This document shows, one piece after another, positions 17,706 through 27,999 of a stretch of 64,000 nucleotides of DNA. Below the pieces are notes generated by a model that was given only the letters and a program-made list of their open reading frames with translations, made no database searches and was not told the DNA's origin. The position numbers and the translations under genes were made by a program. The DNA comes from Bradyrhizobiaceae bacterium (GTDB lineage Bacteria > Bacteroidota > Ignavibacteria > Kapaibacteriales > Kapaibacteriaceae): assembly GCA_024103135.1 (NCBI GenBank), contig JAGFIZ010000102.1, positions 1 to 64,000 of the forward strand. Direction: 5' to 3'. Within the stretch, counting starts at the first letter, position 1. Every line of letters begins with the position of its first letter.

Positions 17706-19792
17706 AACGATACCTGATAACCTCTGCACTGCCGTATGCCAGTGGCATAACCCACCTTGGCAACGTTGTTGGCAGTACGCTACCGGCAGACATCTATGCA
17801 CGATACTGCCGACTGGCAGGAAGAGACACCCTGTACATCTGCGGGTCCGACGAACATGGTGTGGCAATCACCATTGCTGCAGAGAAGGCCAAAACGAGTC
17901 CGCAATCTCTCGTTGATCAAATCCACACCACTAATGCTGCAGCGCTCAAGGCCATAGGCATTGACTTCGACTACTTCGGTCGGACAACCGATCCATTGCA
18001 TGCGCAGACTGCACAAGAATTCTTCACCACTTGGATTGATAAGGGGCTCCTGGTAGAGCGAGAAGAAGATCAGTTCTTCGATACACAGTCTAACATCTTC
18101 CTTCCCGACAGGTACGTTGAAGGGGTGTGTCCTAATTGTGGGTACGACAAAGCCCGTGGAGATCAATGCGATAATTGTGGTGCCTACTACAATCAGCTGG
18201 ATCTAAAGAACCCACGCTCCGTTGTGAGTGGTAATGTGCCAGAAGTTCGGAAGACCAAACACTGGTACTTCCGTCTTGACGCATTTCAAGAGTGGACGGA
18301 GCAGTACATCGAGCGTCATGCAAAGGAATGGAAGGACAACGTCCTCCAGCAAAGCCGATCATGGCTAAAGCAAGGCCTTGCAGAGCGCGCCGCAACACGT
18401 GATATGGATTGGGGCATCCCTGTACCGGTCGACGGTGCCGCAGGAAAGGTCCTATACGTCTGGTTCGAGGCAGTACTCGGCTACATCTCTGCAACAAAAC
18501 GATGGGCCGTCAACCAAGGAACACCGGACGAGTGGGAGCGTTGGTGGAAGAATGCCGACACGCAGTACACGGCATTTCTCGGCAAGGACAACATCGTCTT
18601 CCACACCATCATCTTCCCGATTCTTCTTCACACAAGAGAATCGGAAGGATACATTCTTCCTGCGCAAGTACCAGCCAATGAGTTTCTGAATCTTGAAGGA
18701 CAGAAGTTCTCCAAGAGCAGAAACTGGGCTATCGACATTGTCGAGTACAGAGAACGTTTCCCACTCCCTGAACACATCGACGTTCTACGGTACGTACTCA
18801 CGATGAACATGCCAGAGACTAAGGACAGTGACTTTACCTGGCGTGATTTTCAAGCGAGAACGAACAACGAGCTGGCAAGCATCTACGGAAACTACGTGAA
18901 CAGAGTGATGCTGTTTGCTCACAAGCAATTCGAAGGTCGTGTTCCAGTGGTTCCGTCCAACGTTCAGGACGGACCCGACGAAGTGGCCTTAAATGAAGCA
19001 CTTCAACATGCAGTTACAAGTGTGGCCAGTTCGTTGGATGCATTCCGATTCAGGGATGCCGCTACCGAAGCCATGAATGCTGCACGCGCTGCAAACAAAT
19101 ACTTCAACGATTCTGCTCCGTGGAAGAGTATCAAGACCAACCCAGAGCAGTGCGCTTATTCCATCAATGTTTGTTTGCAAGCAGCTCGAACGCTTAGCAT
19201 ACTCTTTGCACCATTCGTTCCTGTTGCAGCACATGCCGTTCAAGACATGTTAGGTGAACCACACCATGCTGGAGCTGTTGCCGAAGGATGCCAGAATGTA
19301 TGGGATGACGCTGCAGAGCGCACACTTCCAGGTGGCCGACAACTGGGTCAGCCAACCATCTTGTTCCAACGAATCGAAGACGACATAGTGAACGCACAAC
19401 TTCAGATGCTTCAGAACTCAGCCGCAACGAGTGGAGCTCCTTCAGCCGATGCAGAACAAACACCGCAAATCACCATTGATGATTTTGGTAAGGTTCAACT
19501 ACGCACGGCCGTGATACTTGAGGCAGAGCCAGTTGCAAAGAGTAAAAAGTTGATGCGACTCCAGGTTGATCTAGGTTCAGAGAAACGTCAGATTCTCGCT
19601 GGCATTGCGCAACACTATTCTGCTGAGGAACTGGTAGGGAAGACCATCGTCGTCGTCGCCAACCTCAAGCCAGCAAAGCTGATGGGACTTGAGAGCCAGG
19701 GCATGGTACTGGCAGCATCCAATGCAGAAGGCAAGCTCACGCTCATAACCCCGTCCGACGTAGCAGTTGGTATTGGTGCAGAGGTTCGATGA
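17702..19792 (+). CDS. metG: Methionyl-tRNA synthetase
   Basis: The 696-aa enzyme charges tRNA-Met. The class I HIGH box is 'HLGN' within 'ALPYASGITHLGNVVGS'. A zinc knuckle 'CPNCGYDKARGDQCDNCG' lies around residue 143. The KMSKS loop is 'KFSKS' near residue 336. A C-terminal EMAP/Trbp111-type tRNA-binding domain starts around 'ITIDDFGKVQLRTAVILEAE'. The stop overlaps the FtsL-like gene (ATGA). Confidence 0.97.
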   Translation: MKRYLITSALPYASGITHLGNVVGSTLPADIYARYCRLAGRDTLYICGSDEHGVAITIAAEKAKTSPQSLVDQIHTTNAAALKAIGIDFDYFGRTTDPLHAQTAQEFFTTWIDKGLLVEREEDQFFDTQSNIFLPDRYVEGVCPNCGYDKARGDQCDNCGAYYNQLDLKNPRSVVSGNVPEVRKTKHWYFRLDAFQEWTEQYIERHAKEWKDNVLQQSRSWLKQGLAERAATRDMDWGIPVPVDGAAGKVLYVWFEAVLGYISATKRWAVNQGTPDEWERWWKNADTQYTAFLGKDNIVFHTIIFPILLHTRESEGYILPAQVPANEFLNLEGQKFSKSRNWAIDIVEYRERFPLPEHIDVLRYVLTMNMPETKDSDFTWRDFQARTNNELASIYGNYVNRVMLFAHKQFEGRVPVVPSNVQDGPDEVALNEALQHAVTSVASSLDAFRFRDAATEAMNAARAANKYFNDSAPWKSIKTNPEQCAYSINVCLQAARTLSILFAPFVPVAAHAVQDMLGEPHHAGAVAEGCQNVWDDAAERTLPGGRQLGQPTILFQRIEDDIVNAQLQMLQNSAATSGAPSADAEQTPQITIDDFGKVQLRTAVILEAEPVAKSKKLMRLQVDLGSEKRQILAGIAQHYSAEELVGKTIVVVANLKPAKLMGLESQGMVLAASNAEGKLTLITPSDVAVGIGAEVR

Positions 19793-20142
19793 GTAGAGAC
19801 TCACAAACGCCAGACCATGGTGAGCCACTCGTCAATGCAGCCGGCAAGGAGCCCGTTGCCATTGTCAAGCAGCGACGTCTGCTAAACAGATGGGGACTCT
19901 TTGCATTGTTCTTCATCACAGCGACAGCAACTGTTCTGTACGTGAGCAACGTGATTGCAGTTAACAAACTTTCGGCAGAAGTCGACGTTTACCGCAAGCA
20001 ATGTGACTCACTCGAAACGCTGAACAAGAGTCTGCGAACAGAAGCATACAAACTCCAGGGTTCAGAACGAATAACGCGTATTGCGGCTGACAAGCTTGGC
20101 ATGATACCGCCACCAGAAGCACCAGTGGTAATCAAGGAGTAG
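19789..20142 (+). CDS. ftsL: FtsL/DivIC-like division protein
   Basis: The 117-aa bitopic protein has a basic cytoplasmic tail, one membrane helix ('WGLFALFFITATATVLYVSN') and a short periplasmic coiled coil. It ends in the family-typical 'ERITRIAADKLGMIPP'. FtsL proteins join the divisome subcomplex that activates septal transpeptidase. It sits 4 bp upstream of a PBP gene, as expected of an ftsL-ftsI pair. Sequence alone does not separate FtsL from DivIC/FtsB, so the symbol is provisional. Confidence 0.75.
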   Translation: MSRDSQTPDHGEPLVNAAGKEPVAIVKQRRLLNRWGLFALFFITATATVLYVSNVIAVNKLSAEVDVYRKQCDSLETLNKSLRTEAYKLQGSERITRIAADKLGMIPPPEAPVVIKE

Positions 20143-20146
20143 CGTT

Positions 20147-22201
20147 TTGGCCGAACGTGAGTCATACGACGCTATACGCTGGAAAGCTGGGGTGATGATC
20201 CTGTTCTTCGGCATTGCCTTTACCGTGGTTATTGGCCGACTCTTCTGGATCCAAGTGATGCAGGGCTCTCGGTTCCGCGAAATGGCACGTCGCCAATATG
20301 AGAGCAAGGTCGAACTACGTGCAGAACGTGGCAGCTTGTTCGATAGACATGGCAGAGAAATCGTCGGCATGCTACGCACGACGTCGTTTGCCGTTGACCC
20401 AACCATGATCGAAAACCCACAGCTCATTGCACAAGTGTTGAGTGTGGCAACGGGAGAATCGGCGGACCGCTATCTCGCGCAGATGGCCGACAAGAGTCGA
20501 CGGTTCGCATGGCTCGCTCGTGGTATCAACACCGCATTGAATGAAGACCTTGAACATCTCAACGATCCCGGCCTGATTCGCGTTACCGAACCAAAGCGCA
20601 ACTTCATCTATGGACCTGTTGGTGCTCAGCTTGTTGGGACAACGGACGTTGACAACAACGGTCTCACCGGTCTTGAACTTCAATACGATAGCTTGCTCCG
20701 TGGCAAGAGCGGTTTCATGATCATGCAACGTGATGGACGTGGACGACTTCGGCCCGGCGTAAACCCCGAGCGGCAGCGTCCTCGCGACGGTTACGACCTT
20801 GACCTCACCATTGACATCGACTTCCAACGCGTGGTAGAGCAAGAGTTGCGACGCGGTGTTCAGGATGCTGGAGCCGTTGGTGGTACTGTTGTTGCAATCG
20901 AACCGTCAACAGGCGACATATTAGCCATGGCCTCCGTGCCGTCGTTCGATCCAAGTAGACTCGACAAAGCATCCAGCAATGCAATCAGAATCCGCGCCAT
21001 TACCGATCAATACGAACCCGGATCTACCATCAAGGCAGTAACTGCATCGGCATTGATCGAAGAGCGTAAGCTTGCACCAAATGATAGAGTAGACGGGAAT
21101 GGAGGTCAGCTTACCATTGGTTCTACCGTGATCAGGGACGACCATGCCCTTGGACCAACCAGCTTCAAAATTGCTCTTGAGCAAAGCAGCAACGTTGTAT
21201 TTGCATCTAGCTCCAGACTATTGAACGACAAGGTGTTCTACAAGTACGTCAGAGACTTTGGTTTTGGTATTCCAACTGGCGTCGACCTCCCCGGCGAAGT
21301 ACGTGGCATCTTGAAGCGTCCGTCGGAATTTGGTGACTATACCAAGCTCTACATGGCCTTTGGTTATGAGATGAGCTGTACAGCACTGCAGATGCTCAAT
21401 GCCTATGCTGCAATTGCCAATGGCGGAGTGATGATGGAGCCACGCTGCGTTCGTGCAATCAAGGATGCAAACGGCAAGACTGTTAAGGAGTTTCCACCAC
21501 AACGGATTCGTCAGGTTGTCTCGGAACGCACTGCACACGACGTTACTTCGATGCTGGTCGGTGTTGTAGAGAAAGGGACAGGCAAGAATGCGCAGATACC
21601 CGGCGTACAAATCGCTGGAAAGACAGGTACGGCACAGCAGCTGGTTGATGGATCGTACTCGCAGAAAGCGTACACGGCATCGTTTGTGGGCTTTTACCCA
21701 GCACATGCACCACGTATTGCCATGATTGTCATGCTTGACCGCCCAACAACAAGCATCTACGGTGGTACGGCATCAGCTCCAATCTTTCGGCGCATCGTAC
21801 AGAAAACGATGACCATGCTGCGGTTGGACCTGAATACCATCGAGCGTATCACTGCGTCGGCAACTGCCGATAGCGTCATCGTACCAGACATACGTGGTCT
21901 ATCGCCCCTTACCGCCGACACGGTATTGCGAAGACTTGGTCTGTCGGTGGACGATCCTGCCGACTCTGGCGTCGTGCTCAAGCAGCACCCTCCATACGGT
22001 CAGCACGTAGAGCGTGGCACAAAGGTGACGGTGACGCTAACGCCCCGGATGCCTCAGAGCCAGCCCGATGTTCGCGGAATGCTTCTTCGAAGGGCCATCA
22101 CGGTGCTGCATGCAGCGGGCTATGAAGTGCGGGTACGCGGACATGGCAAGGTGGTAAGCCAGCAATGGTCAGGAAAAACGTGTACCGTCGTTGCACAATA
22201 A
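20147..22201 (+). CDS. ftsI: Division-type penicillin-binding protein (FtsI/SpoVD-like) with PASTA repeats
   Basis: The 684-aa transpeptidase has an N-terminal membrane helix, a PBP dimerisation region and a catalytic domain. Its motifs are SxxK ('GSTIK', about residue 292), SxN ('SSN', about 347) and KTG ('GKTGTAQQ', about 491). Two PASTA modules occupy about 578-684 ('VPDIRGLSPLTADTVLRRLG' and 'PDVRGMLLRRAITVLHAAGY'). The only suitable start is TTG at 20147, preceded by GGAG at 20136-20139. PASTA domains bind peptidoglycan or lipid II. The pair with ftsL lies beside metG rather than in a mur gene cluster. Confidence 0.9.
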   Translation: MAERESYDAIRWKAGVMILFFGIAFTVVIGRLFWIQVMQGSRFREMARRQYESKVELRAERGSLFDRHGREIVGMLRTTSFAVDPTMIENPQLIAQVLSVATGESADRYLAQMADKSRRFAWLARGINTALNEDLEHLNDPGLIRVTEPKRNFIYGPVGAQLVGTTDVDNNGLTGLELQYDSLLRGKSGFMIMQRDGRGRLRPGVNPERQRPRDGYDLDLTIDIDFQRVVEQELRRGVQDAGAVGGTVVAIEPSTGDILAMASVPSFDPSRLDKASSNAIRIRAITDQYEPGSTIKAVTASALIEERKLAPNDRVDGNGGQLTIGSTVIRDDHALGPTSFKIALEQSSNVVFASSSRLLNDKVFYKYVRDFGFGIPTGVDLPGEVRGILKRPSEFGDYTKLYMAFGYEMSCTALQMLNAYAAIANGGVMMEPRCVRAIKDANGKTVKEFPPQRIRQVVSERTAHDVTSMLVGVVEKGTGKNAQIPGVQIAGKTGTAQQLVDGSYSQKAYTASFVGFYPAHAPRIAMIVMLDRPTTSIYGGTASAPIFRRIVQKTMTMLRLDLNTIERITASATADSVIVPDIRGLSPLTADTVLRRLGLSVDDPADSGVVLKQHPPYGQHVERGTKVTVTLTPRMPQSQPDVRGMLLRRAITVLHAAGYEVRVRGHGKVVSQQWSGKTCTVVAQ

Positions 22202-22312
22202 CGGTGTCAGTCAGGGGGCTATCGTCCTGTATGCCCTGTTGGTTATGTTGCTCTTTGTAACAACATTCCCTGTTACGGGTTCTTTGTCGGCACACCACAC
22301 ACCTTGTCATTC

Positions 22313-24346
22313 ATGAATCGCATTACTCTGTCCATCGTGGCACTTGCGTTGTTCAGCGTGCTGACGCAAACCGTCAGCGCGCAAGGGATGCGTACAACCT
22401 TCTTCAGGTTTGCCCCAACCCTCGTAAACGACGTCGAGCAGAAGACGGAGATCATTGATCGTCTACCAGAAGGTGTACGGTACCAGCCACTACCACACAG
22501 TGGAGTGTTTGCCTTATTGACTCCACCTCCGGAGCTAGTTGTTAAGAATGGTCGGCTAGTGTTGACGGCTGCCTTCAAGCCAGCCAATACTTTTTCATAC
22601 CAAGAAGACATCCTTCTGGTAAGAATTCCGCAGAACATTCCCGATACCTTGCGATTGCGAATGACAGGTACGGGTTATCGCATCAATCGTGAAGAGAAGC
22701 TCGATTTTGGAGCCGTTGTTATTGGTGATGAAGCAGTTCTCGAGGTATATGCCCGGGCAGGGATTGCTGGTCTGAACAAGTGGCAGTTTAATGTTAACGA
22801 TCTTGAAAAGCCGTTTGCTCTTCAAACGTTGAATGAGCCGGATAAACGGGGTGACACGCTGGTGTTCAAGTTCTCGTTTGCTCCTATAAAAATTGGTCAG
22901 TATGCTGATACCATCCGTCTAACGCGAACCATTGACGCAAAACCCGTCGAGACCATCGATGTTATCCTTACTGGGTCTGGTATCAGATTTCCGATTAAGG
23001 ACAAGGTGTCGTTTGGTGCGGTGTTAACGGCCGACACCGTCCGCAAGATGCGCACGTTCAAAACCTTTGGTCATACACCACGATATCGAGTAGAACATCT
23101 ACCCGAAGCCCCCTTTGCCATGATTCTGGCTGCAGACAACACACCGATTCCCAAGCCCCCTGACAGCATCGTTGTTGGAGCCACATTCAAGCCAACGGTC
23201 CGGGGTGTGTTTACGGACAGCTTGGTACTCGTCCGCATTGGAAACTCACCAACTGATGTCTTCGACACCATCGTAGTAACGTTTACTGGCGAAGCAGTCA
23301 CGCAACCAGCCAAGGACTTCGTCGAGTTTGTGGACCTGATGGTAGGTGATTCCGTTGCAAAACCAGCAGTGATCACCCTTCCCACACCTACCGTCAACAC
23401 ACAGTTCTCCTACACTGTTCAACAGCATGATGCAGGCCCAGCGTCCAGCGTAGGCACAAAGGCAGATGGTAACACCGTCACCATCAAGTTCGACTGTAAG
23501 CCTACGAGTTATGCTGCAACACAAACGCAGGTATTCACGCTGTTCAGAAAACTCAAGAACATCGTTGTCGACTCAACACAACTATTCGTAACTACAACAA
23601 TGAAACGCAGACCGGTTCACCTTACCGTGTGGGCCGATAGCGTGAGTGGTAGGATTGGCGACACCGTTGAAGTGCCCATACGGTTTAGTGTTGGCGACAA
23701 CGTCGATGCTACCGTTCTCCTTGGCCGGCTCATGATTCGACTGTCGTATAACCCGACCTTGTTCGTACCACAACAGAATCAATTTCTCAACACTTCAGTC
23801 GCAAATGATTCGGCCTTTGCGGAGCTCATCGCTCAGAACGTGAAGGTAGACGCAGGTAGTCAAAGTGGCGTGCTGGGTGTAGTAGAAGGGATACTCACCA
23901 TGGGCGATGCTGACCGTTGTGCAATTCCACTTGTGGTCGAAAAACCAGATGTTGACGATGGAATCGAGCTAACGGTTACGACGGTTGCTGGTAGTGTGGC
24001 CATTACGAACGTGTGGACGTATGGCAACGGCACACCACGATATGTGAATCCGCTACAAGGCATGCTTACGCTGGATGCACAGCCAAATCCCGTTACGTCC
24101 GCTTCTACACTCGTTGTCACGAATGTACCCGCCCAACAGGGATCTCTGATTATCACCGATGCTACCGGAAAGCTTATTGCAAACCTTACCGATCAGTTGC
24201 GTTCAGGGACAACATCGTGGACACTTGCCAAGGGTTCTGGATCCCCAGTGTCGCTGAGCCCTGGCAGCTACTATGCCCGCCTTGTGGTTGCGGGAATTTC
24301 GGCCGACCAGATTTATGCAGTTACGCGGCTGATAGTAGTCCAGTAA
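22313..24346 (+). CDS. T9SS-exported surface protein with Ig-like domains
   Basis: The ATG at 22313 is preferred over a TTG at 22304. The 677-aa protein has a signal peptide (to 'QTVSAQG') and two or three tandem Ig-like modules of the choice-of-anchor/SPD-2 type, each with 'FGAV....V.......' and 'GSG..FP'-like ends. A cohesin-like region follows ('IGDTVEVPIRFSVGDNVDA'). A T9SS type A sorting domain starts near residue 587 ('LDAQPNPVTSASTLVV'). It is likely anchored at or released from the outer membrane. It and the following OmpA-like gene are 8 bp apart, suggesting shared transcription. Confidence 0.8.
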   Translation: MNRITLSIVALALFSVLTQTVSAQGMRTTFFRFAPTLVNDVEQKTEIIDRLPEGVRYQPLPHSGVFALLTPPPELVVKNGRLVLTAAFKPANTFSYQEDILLVRIPQNIPDTLRLRMTGTGYRINREEKLDFGAVVIGDEAVLEVYARAGIAGLNKWQFNVNDLEKPFALQTLNEPDKRGDTLVFKFSFAPIKIGQYADTIRLTRTIDAKPVETIDVILTGSGIRFPIKDKVSFGAVLTADTVRKMRTFKTFGHTPRYRVEHLPEAPFAMILAADNTPIPKPPDSIVVGATFKPTVRGVFTDSLVLVRIGNSPTDVFDTIVVTFTGEAVTQPAKDFVEFVDLMVGDSVAKPAVITLPTPTVNTQFSYTVQQHDAGPASSVGTKADGNTVTIKFDCKPTSYAATQTQVFTLFRKLKNIVVDSTQLFVTTTMKRRPVHLTVWADSVSGRIGDTVEVPIRFSVGDNVDATVLLGRLMIRLSYNPTLFVPQQNQFLNTSVANDSAFAELIAQNVKVDAGSQSGVLGVVEGILTMGDADRCAIPLVVEKPDVDDGIELTVTTVAGSVAITNVWTYGNGTPRYVNPLQGMLTLDAQPNPVTSASTLVVTNVPAQQGSLIITDATGKLIANLTDQLRSGTTSWTLAKGSGSPVSLSPGSYYARLVVAGISADQIYAVTRLIVVQ

Positions 24347-24354
24347 ATTCGTAG

Positions 24355-26340
24355 GTGCCCCGCCACCTGCAATTCCTTTGCATACTCCTCTTCCTTACCC
24401 TTTGCGTTGGAAGAATCCATGCTCAATCAGATGTGATTCTGAGAGGGGGCTTTGGCGTTAGTGCACAGTTTCCTGTCGGCCTGTTTGTTTCGCCGGTGGC
24501 ATTACCAAATCCACCAGACCGGTTGTTGTTTAGTCCAGCAGGGGGTGGACTCCGACCTTCGTTGATGCTAGGTGCCGACATTGGTCTTACCGACCCGTGG
24601 CGAGTAGGTGCATCCATACTCGTCTCAAGCGTGGGCATGGATTACACAGCTCAAGAGCGAACCATCATCGCAACGCCAAATGGAACAACGAGGACGGCAA
24701 CTCTTGAGCATACGTTGCAATTAGGTCTTACCTTGGCAGCACTGCGTCCCTATACTCGATACCAGCTCACCCAGAATTTCGCCCTAGAACTAGGTCTGCC
24801 CATTATGGTGATCACCGGATCAACCTACACGCAGACCATGCGGTTTATTGACCCAGCAAACCTGACCTTTGTTGATGGTCGGCTAGAGCAAACAACAGGC
24901 AGTGGTTCCACACCTGGAAGTCCTTCAGTTGCCGTCGGACTGGATGTTGGTGCCGAGTGGGACATTCCCGTAAACGAACGACTCTGGATTACGCCTGGCT
25001 TAAGCGTCGGTACAAATCTTACGTCATGGAACACTGGTGCCATGATGCGAACCATTGCGATTACGCCGAGCATTGGCGTAGGCTATGCACTCTTCCAAGC
25101 CGAGCCGCAGCTCATCAGCGACACGTCGTATGTGCGCGACACAGTGGTGATCCTGAGCAATCGCGTGAAGGCGGACAGTACGGAGCTGCTTGAGCGTACT
25201 GTGCAGACGACGCAGACCGATACCTTGATCAGCACAGTCATCACCGAGCACTACCGCACCTACGTGCCAAAGCCCCCCTCCGTCCTCCGTGCATCTCTGA
25301 GACTGATGTTTGAGAATGCCGACGGTGGACTAAGCAAGGAAGCCACCCTACGAGTGCGAACAGTCAAGCGTACTAGGGTTGTGCCAGTGCTCCCGCTGGT
25401 AGTGTTCGACGAAGGCCGTGCAGAGATCCCATCGCGATACGTCCAGTTGGACAAGCATGCAGCAAGAGGGTGGACGCTTGATCTGGCCCTTACAGGCGGA
25501 CGTCACTGGCAGTATCACGTCATGAACATCGCTGGTGCACGACTACGCGCGAATCGCGGACAAAGCGTACAACTGATTGTGTATGACGACGGAACGGACG
25601 AAGGCAAACAACTAGCACAACAGCGCGTCGAGAATGTGCGTTCATACCTATCCACAACCTTTGGCTTGTCTGCACAACAGCTCAAGGTCGAGGCACGTAA
25701 CGGTCAGCGATCTCAGCAGCCCTGGGTGTTTATTGTCGACACCACACGTAGAGTGTTGGCACCGATTCAAGCCACCGACACAGTAACCGAGTCGAGACTA
25801 CCACGCGTGCGTATCACACCCGAAGTCGTAAGTGAAGCCAGTGTACGTTCCTGGCAATTGGTTATGTCGCAAGGAACAAAGCACGTTGACTCAAGCAAGG
25901 GCGTAGGTGCCGTTCCATCTACGCTTGTGTGGGACATGAATGAAAGTCTCGAGCCAGGCCAAGCATTCGACGCACCGATCACCATTCAACTCTCCGTTAC
26001 CGACGCCGAAGGAACGAAGGCACAAAGTGATCAAGGCCTTGTCACGTTGGTCGAGAAAGCAACAACCAGCACAGAGTCCACCTCTACACGTCTGGAAGTA
26101 CTCCGTTGGATTGGTGCAGACTACTTGCATACACCTGATGTAGACATCTTTGGCACGAGTCCCAAGTTCGACAGGATAGAAGTGTATCCCTCACCTTCCA
26201 GACGTGCCGACTTCTTCGTTGTCGATGCACCAGCAACCGTACATCCCGTTGGTGCGAAGGTGTGGTTCAGGGACGGACTACAGGAACCTGAGCGTGCACT
26301 GTTCGAACATGCAGAGCTCTACATCACGGAGAGCAGGTAG
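24355..26340 (+). CDS. Outer-membrane protein with barrel-like N-terminus and OmpA-like domain
   Basis: A GTG start at 24355 yields 661 aa with the signal peptide 'LCILLFLTLCVGRIHAQ'. The N-terminal 230 or so residues look like a beta-barrel. A coiled linker follows (around residues 260-310). An OmpA/MotB-type peptidoglycan-binding region lies near residues 390-460 ('QLAQQRVENVRSYLSTTFGL'). About 190 further residues repeat an Ig-like pattern. It is probably an envelope-spanning anchor that works with the upstream surface protein. The canonical peptidoglycan-binding Asp/Arg pair cannot be assigned with certainty. Confidence 0.7.
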   Translation: MPRHLQFLCILLFLTLCVGRIHAQSDVILRGGFGVSAQFPVGLFVSPVALPNPPDRLLFSPAGGGLRPSLMLGADIGLTDPWRVGASILVSSVGMDYTAQERTIIATPNGTTRTATLEHTLQLGLTLAALRPYTRYQLTQNFALELGLPIMVITGSTYTQTMRFIDPANLTFVDGRLEQTTGSGSTPGSPSVAVGLDVGAEWDIPVNERLWITPGLSVGTNLTSWNTGAMMRTIAITPSIGVGYALFQAEPQLISDTSYVRDTVVILSNRVKADSTELLERTVQTTQTDTLISTVITEHYRTYVPKPPSVLRASLRLMFENADGGLSKEATLRVRTVKRTRVVPVLPLVVFDEGRAEIPSRYVQLDKHAARGWTLDLALTGGRHWQYHVMNIAGARLRANRGQSVQLIVYDDGTDEGKQLAQQRVENVRSYLSTTFGLSAQQLKVEARNGQRSQQPWVFIVDTTRRVLAPIQATDTVTESRLPRVRITPEVVSEASVRSWQLVMSQGTKHVDSSKGVGAVPSTLVWDMNESLEPGQAFDAPITIQLSVTDAEGTKAQSDQGLVTLVEKATTSTESTSTRLEVLRWIGADYLHTPDVDIFGTSPKFDRIEVYPSPSRRADFFVVDAPATVHPVGAKVWFRDGLQEPERALFEHAELYITESR

Positions 26341-26431
26341 TCAGCAACGCACGTAGAAGCAGCCATCAACGGCATTAACGCACTTGCGCATGACCTGTAG
26401 AATTCAAGCTGCTCCTAGCCCAACCAAATGA

Positions 26432-27319
26432 TTACCGCAAAGCGTCCAGCGCTTCTTGATATTCCTCGAATGCAAGTCCTGCAGAGCGCGCCAACTCGAT
26501 AGCCTTTGACAATTGCAGACGTGCTTCTGCAGTGTTTCCACCATCGCGGGCAACGAGTCCGAGCGAGCCATGTGCAGCAACCTGGTACTGGACGATGCGT
26601 GCTGTACGTGCCTGCTGCAGTGCAGCATTCAAGTATTCCGTTGCCTTCTGCAGGTTGTTGCGTTGTCTGTACTGATTGCCGATTTGAAGAGCAATCTGTG
26701 CACACTGTAGCGTTTTCTTCTGCGCCACACATTGTGCATAGTCAGACTCCAGCTCTGCAAGTACCGAGTTCGGTGAGTTTGCCTCTGCTGTGGCACTCTT
26801 GGAGATCTGTTGTTGAGGCACTACTGGAGTTACGTGGTTATCAGGTGCCTGTGGTTGCGGCTTAGGTGTTGTTTTCGGACTCGTAGGTTCAGTGATGGGG
26901 CTTTGTACCTGTGGTGCCTGAACCTGTTGGCTCACCACTGGTTGTTGCCGAACAACTGGTGCTGGCTTAGGAGCAGGAGAAGTCGACTGTAGAGCAAGGT
27001 AAACAGCACCACCACCAACAGCAACGACGCCAGCGCTTGCAATCCAGCCCCATGAGCTAGAAAGAAAATGTCCAATACCAACAGCACCAACGGAAGCAGC
27101 AGCGATCTTGGCCACCATTGAGCTTTCGACCGATTGGAGAAAGCCCACTGGGGCCGGTGCTGTATCTGTGCCTTTGCGGAGCAGGTTTTCAACCGACACC
27201 ATGTCGTCGACCTCTGCGGCGAACGCTGGGTCAGCAGAACGGCGTGCTTCAAACTCAAGCATCTGCTCGTTTGTTAGCGTACCATCAAGGTAACCAGAGA
27301 GGAGTTCGTCGTTCGTCAT
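26432..27319 (-). CDS. Anti-sigma factor with TPR periplasmic domain
   Basis: The 295-aa protein starts with an anti-sigma-domain-like helix bundle ('DELLSGYLDGTLTNEQMLEF'). One membrane helix follows near residues 87-107 ('WIASAGVVAVGGGAVYLAL'), then a long Pro/Gln-rich linker, and two or three TPR-like repeats at the C-terminus ('ALQIGNQYRQRNNLQKATEY', 'GLVARDGGNTAEARLQLSKA'). It overlaps the ECF sigma gene by 4 bp. By analogy it holds the sigma factor at the membrane and senses an envelope signal through the TPR. Confidence 0.82.
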   Translation of the reverse strand: MTNDELLSGYLDGTLTNEQMLEFEARRSADPAFAAEVDDMVSVENLLRKGTDTAPAPVGFLQSVESSMVAKIAAASVGAVGIGHFLSSSWGWIASAGVVAVGGGAVYLALQSTSPAPKPAPVVRQQPVVSQQVQAPQVQSPITEPTSPKTTPKPQPQAPDNHVTPVVPQQQISKSATAEANSPNSVLAELESDYAQCVAQKKTLQCAQIALQIGNQYRQRNNLQKATEYLNAALQQARTARIVQYQVAAHGSLGLVARDGGNTAEARLQLSKAIELARSAGLAFEEYQEALDALR

Positions 27320-27864
27320 TTCAGTTCGTTCAGGATCGGTGACAGGTGATTCGTGATTTGTTGTTTTGCTCTGAACACTCTCACCTTGGCAAGTGAAACA
27401 GAGATACCCAAGGTTTGGGCGATTTCTTCATATGACAGTTCGTCGAAGTATCTAAGTTCAAGCGCTTCTCTAAACTCATCGGCCAGATGTTTGATGGCAT
27501 GTTGCAATGCGTCCTTCAGCATGAAGTCGGCACTCCGTCCATCGTGCTCGTCCGGCGTGTGAATATCCTCATTCAATTCCGTGGTATTCTTTCGATTCCT
27601 GATTGCTTTCAGACACGAGTTGCGTGTAATGGTAAACAACCAAGCAGCAAAAGAACCATCAACGAAAGCCTGTCGTTTGTCATAGATCGTCATCATCACC
27701 AACTGAAACACATCCTGTGCTTCTTCGTGGTTGCCTAAGGCGCGTAGACAGTAGGCATACACACGTTTGTCGTACCTGCGATAGAGAGCGGTGAAGGCCT
27801 GTTCATCGTTCTTGTCGCGGATAACGGCAAAGACCTCTTCGTCGGACAACAAGTCAAATGTCAT
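27316..27864 (-). CDS. ECF-family RNA polymerase sigma factor
   Basis: The 182-aa protein has region 2 ('FTALYRRYDKRVYAYCLRAL', 'EEAQDVFQLVMMTIY') and region 4 with a helix-turn-helix ('LSYEEIAQTLGISVSLAKVR'). The length is typical of ECF sigma-70 factors. It is the first gene of a two-gene operon with its putative anti-sigma factor and is divergent from the barrel gene at 28000. That gene and the sigma operon itself are the obvious candidate targets. Confidence 0.92.
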   Translation of the reverse strand: MTFDLLSDEEVFAVIRDKNDEQAFTALYRRYDKRVYAYCLRALGNHEEAQDVFQLVMMTIYDKRQAFVDGSFAAWLFTITRNSCLKAIRNRKNTTELNEDIHTPDEHDGRSADFMLKDALQHAIKHLADEFREALELRYFDELSYEEIAQTLGISVSLAKVRVFRAKQQITNHLSPILNELK

Positions 27865-27999
27865 ATTCCAGTTGATTGAGATTCGTCCAAAGAATCCGCA
27901 ACCAGTAAACCCGTTACAAACGGTTTCATGGTAGGCACGCTGAACCTACGGGAATTTTCGTAACATGGTATGATTTTTCAATCCATCGGGTAGGGAACC

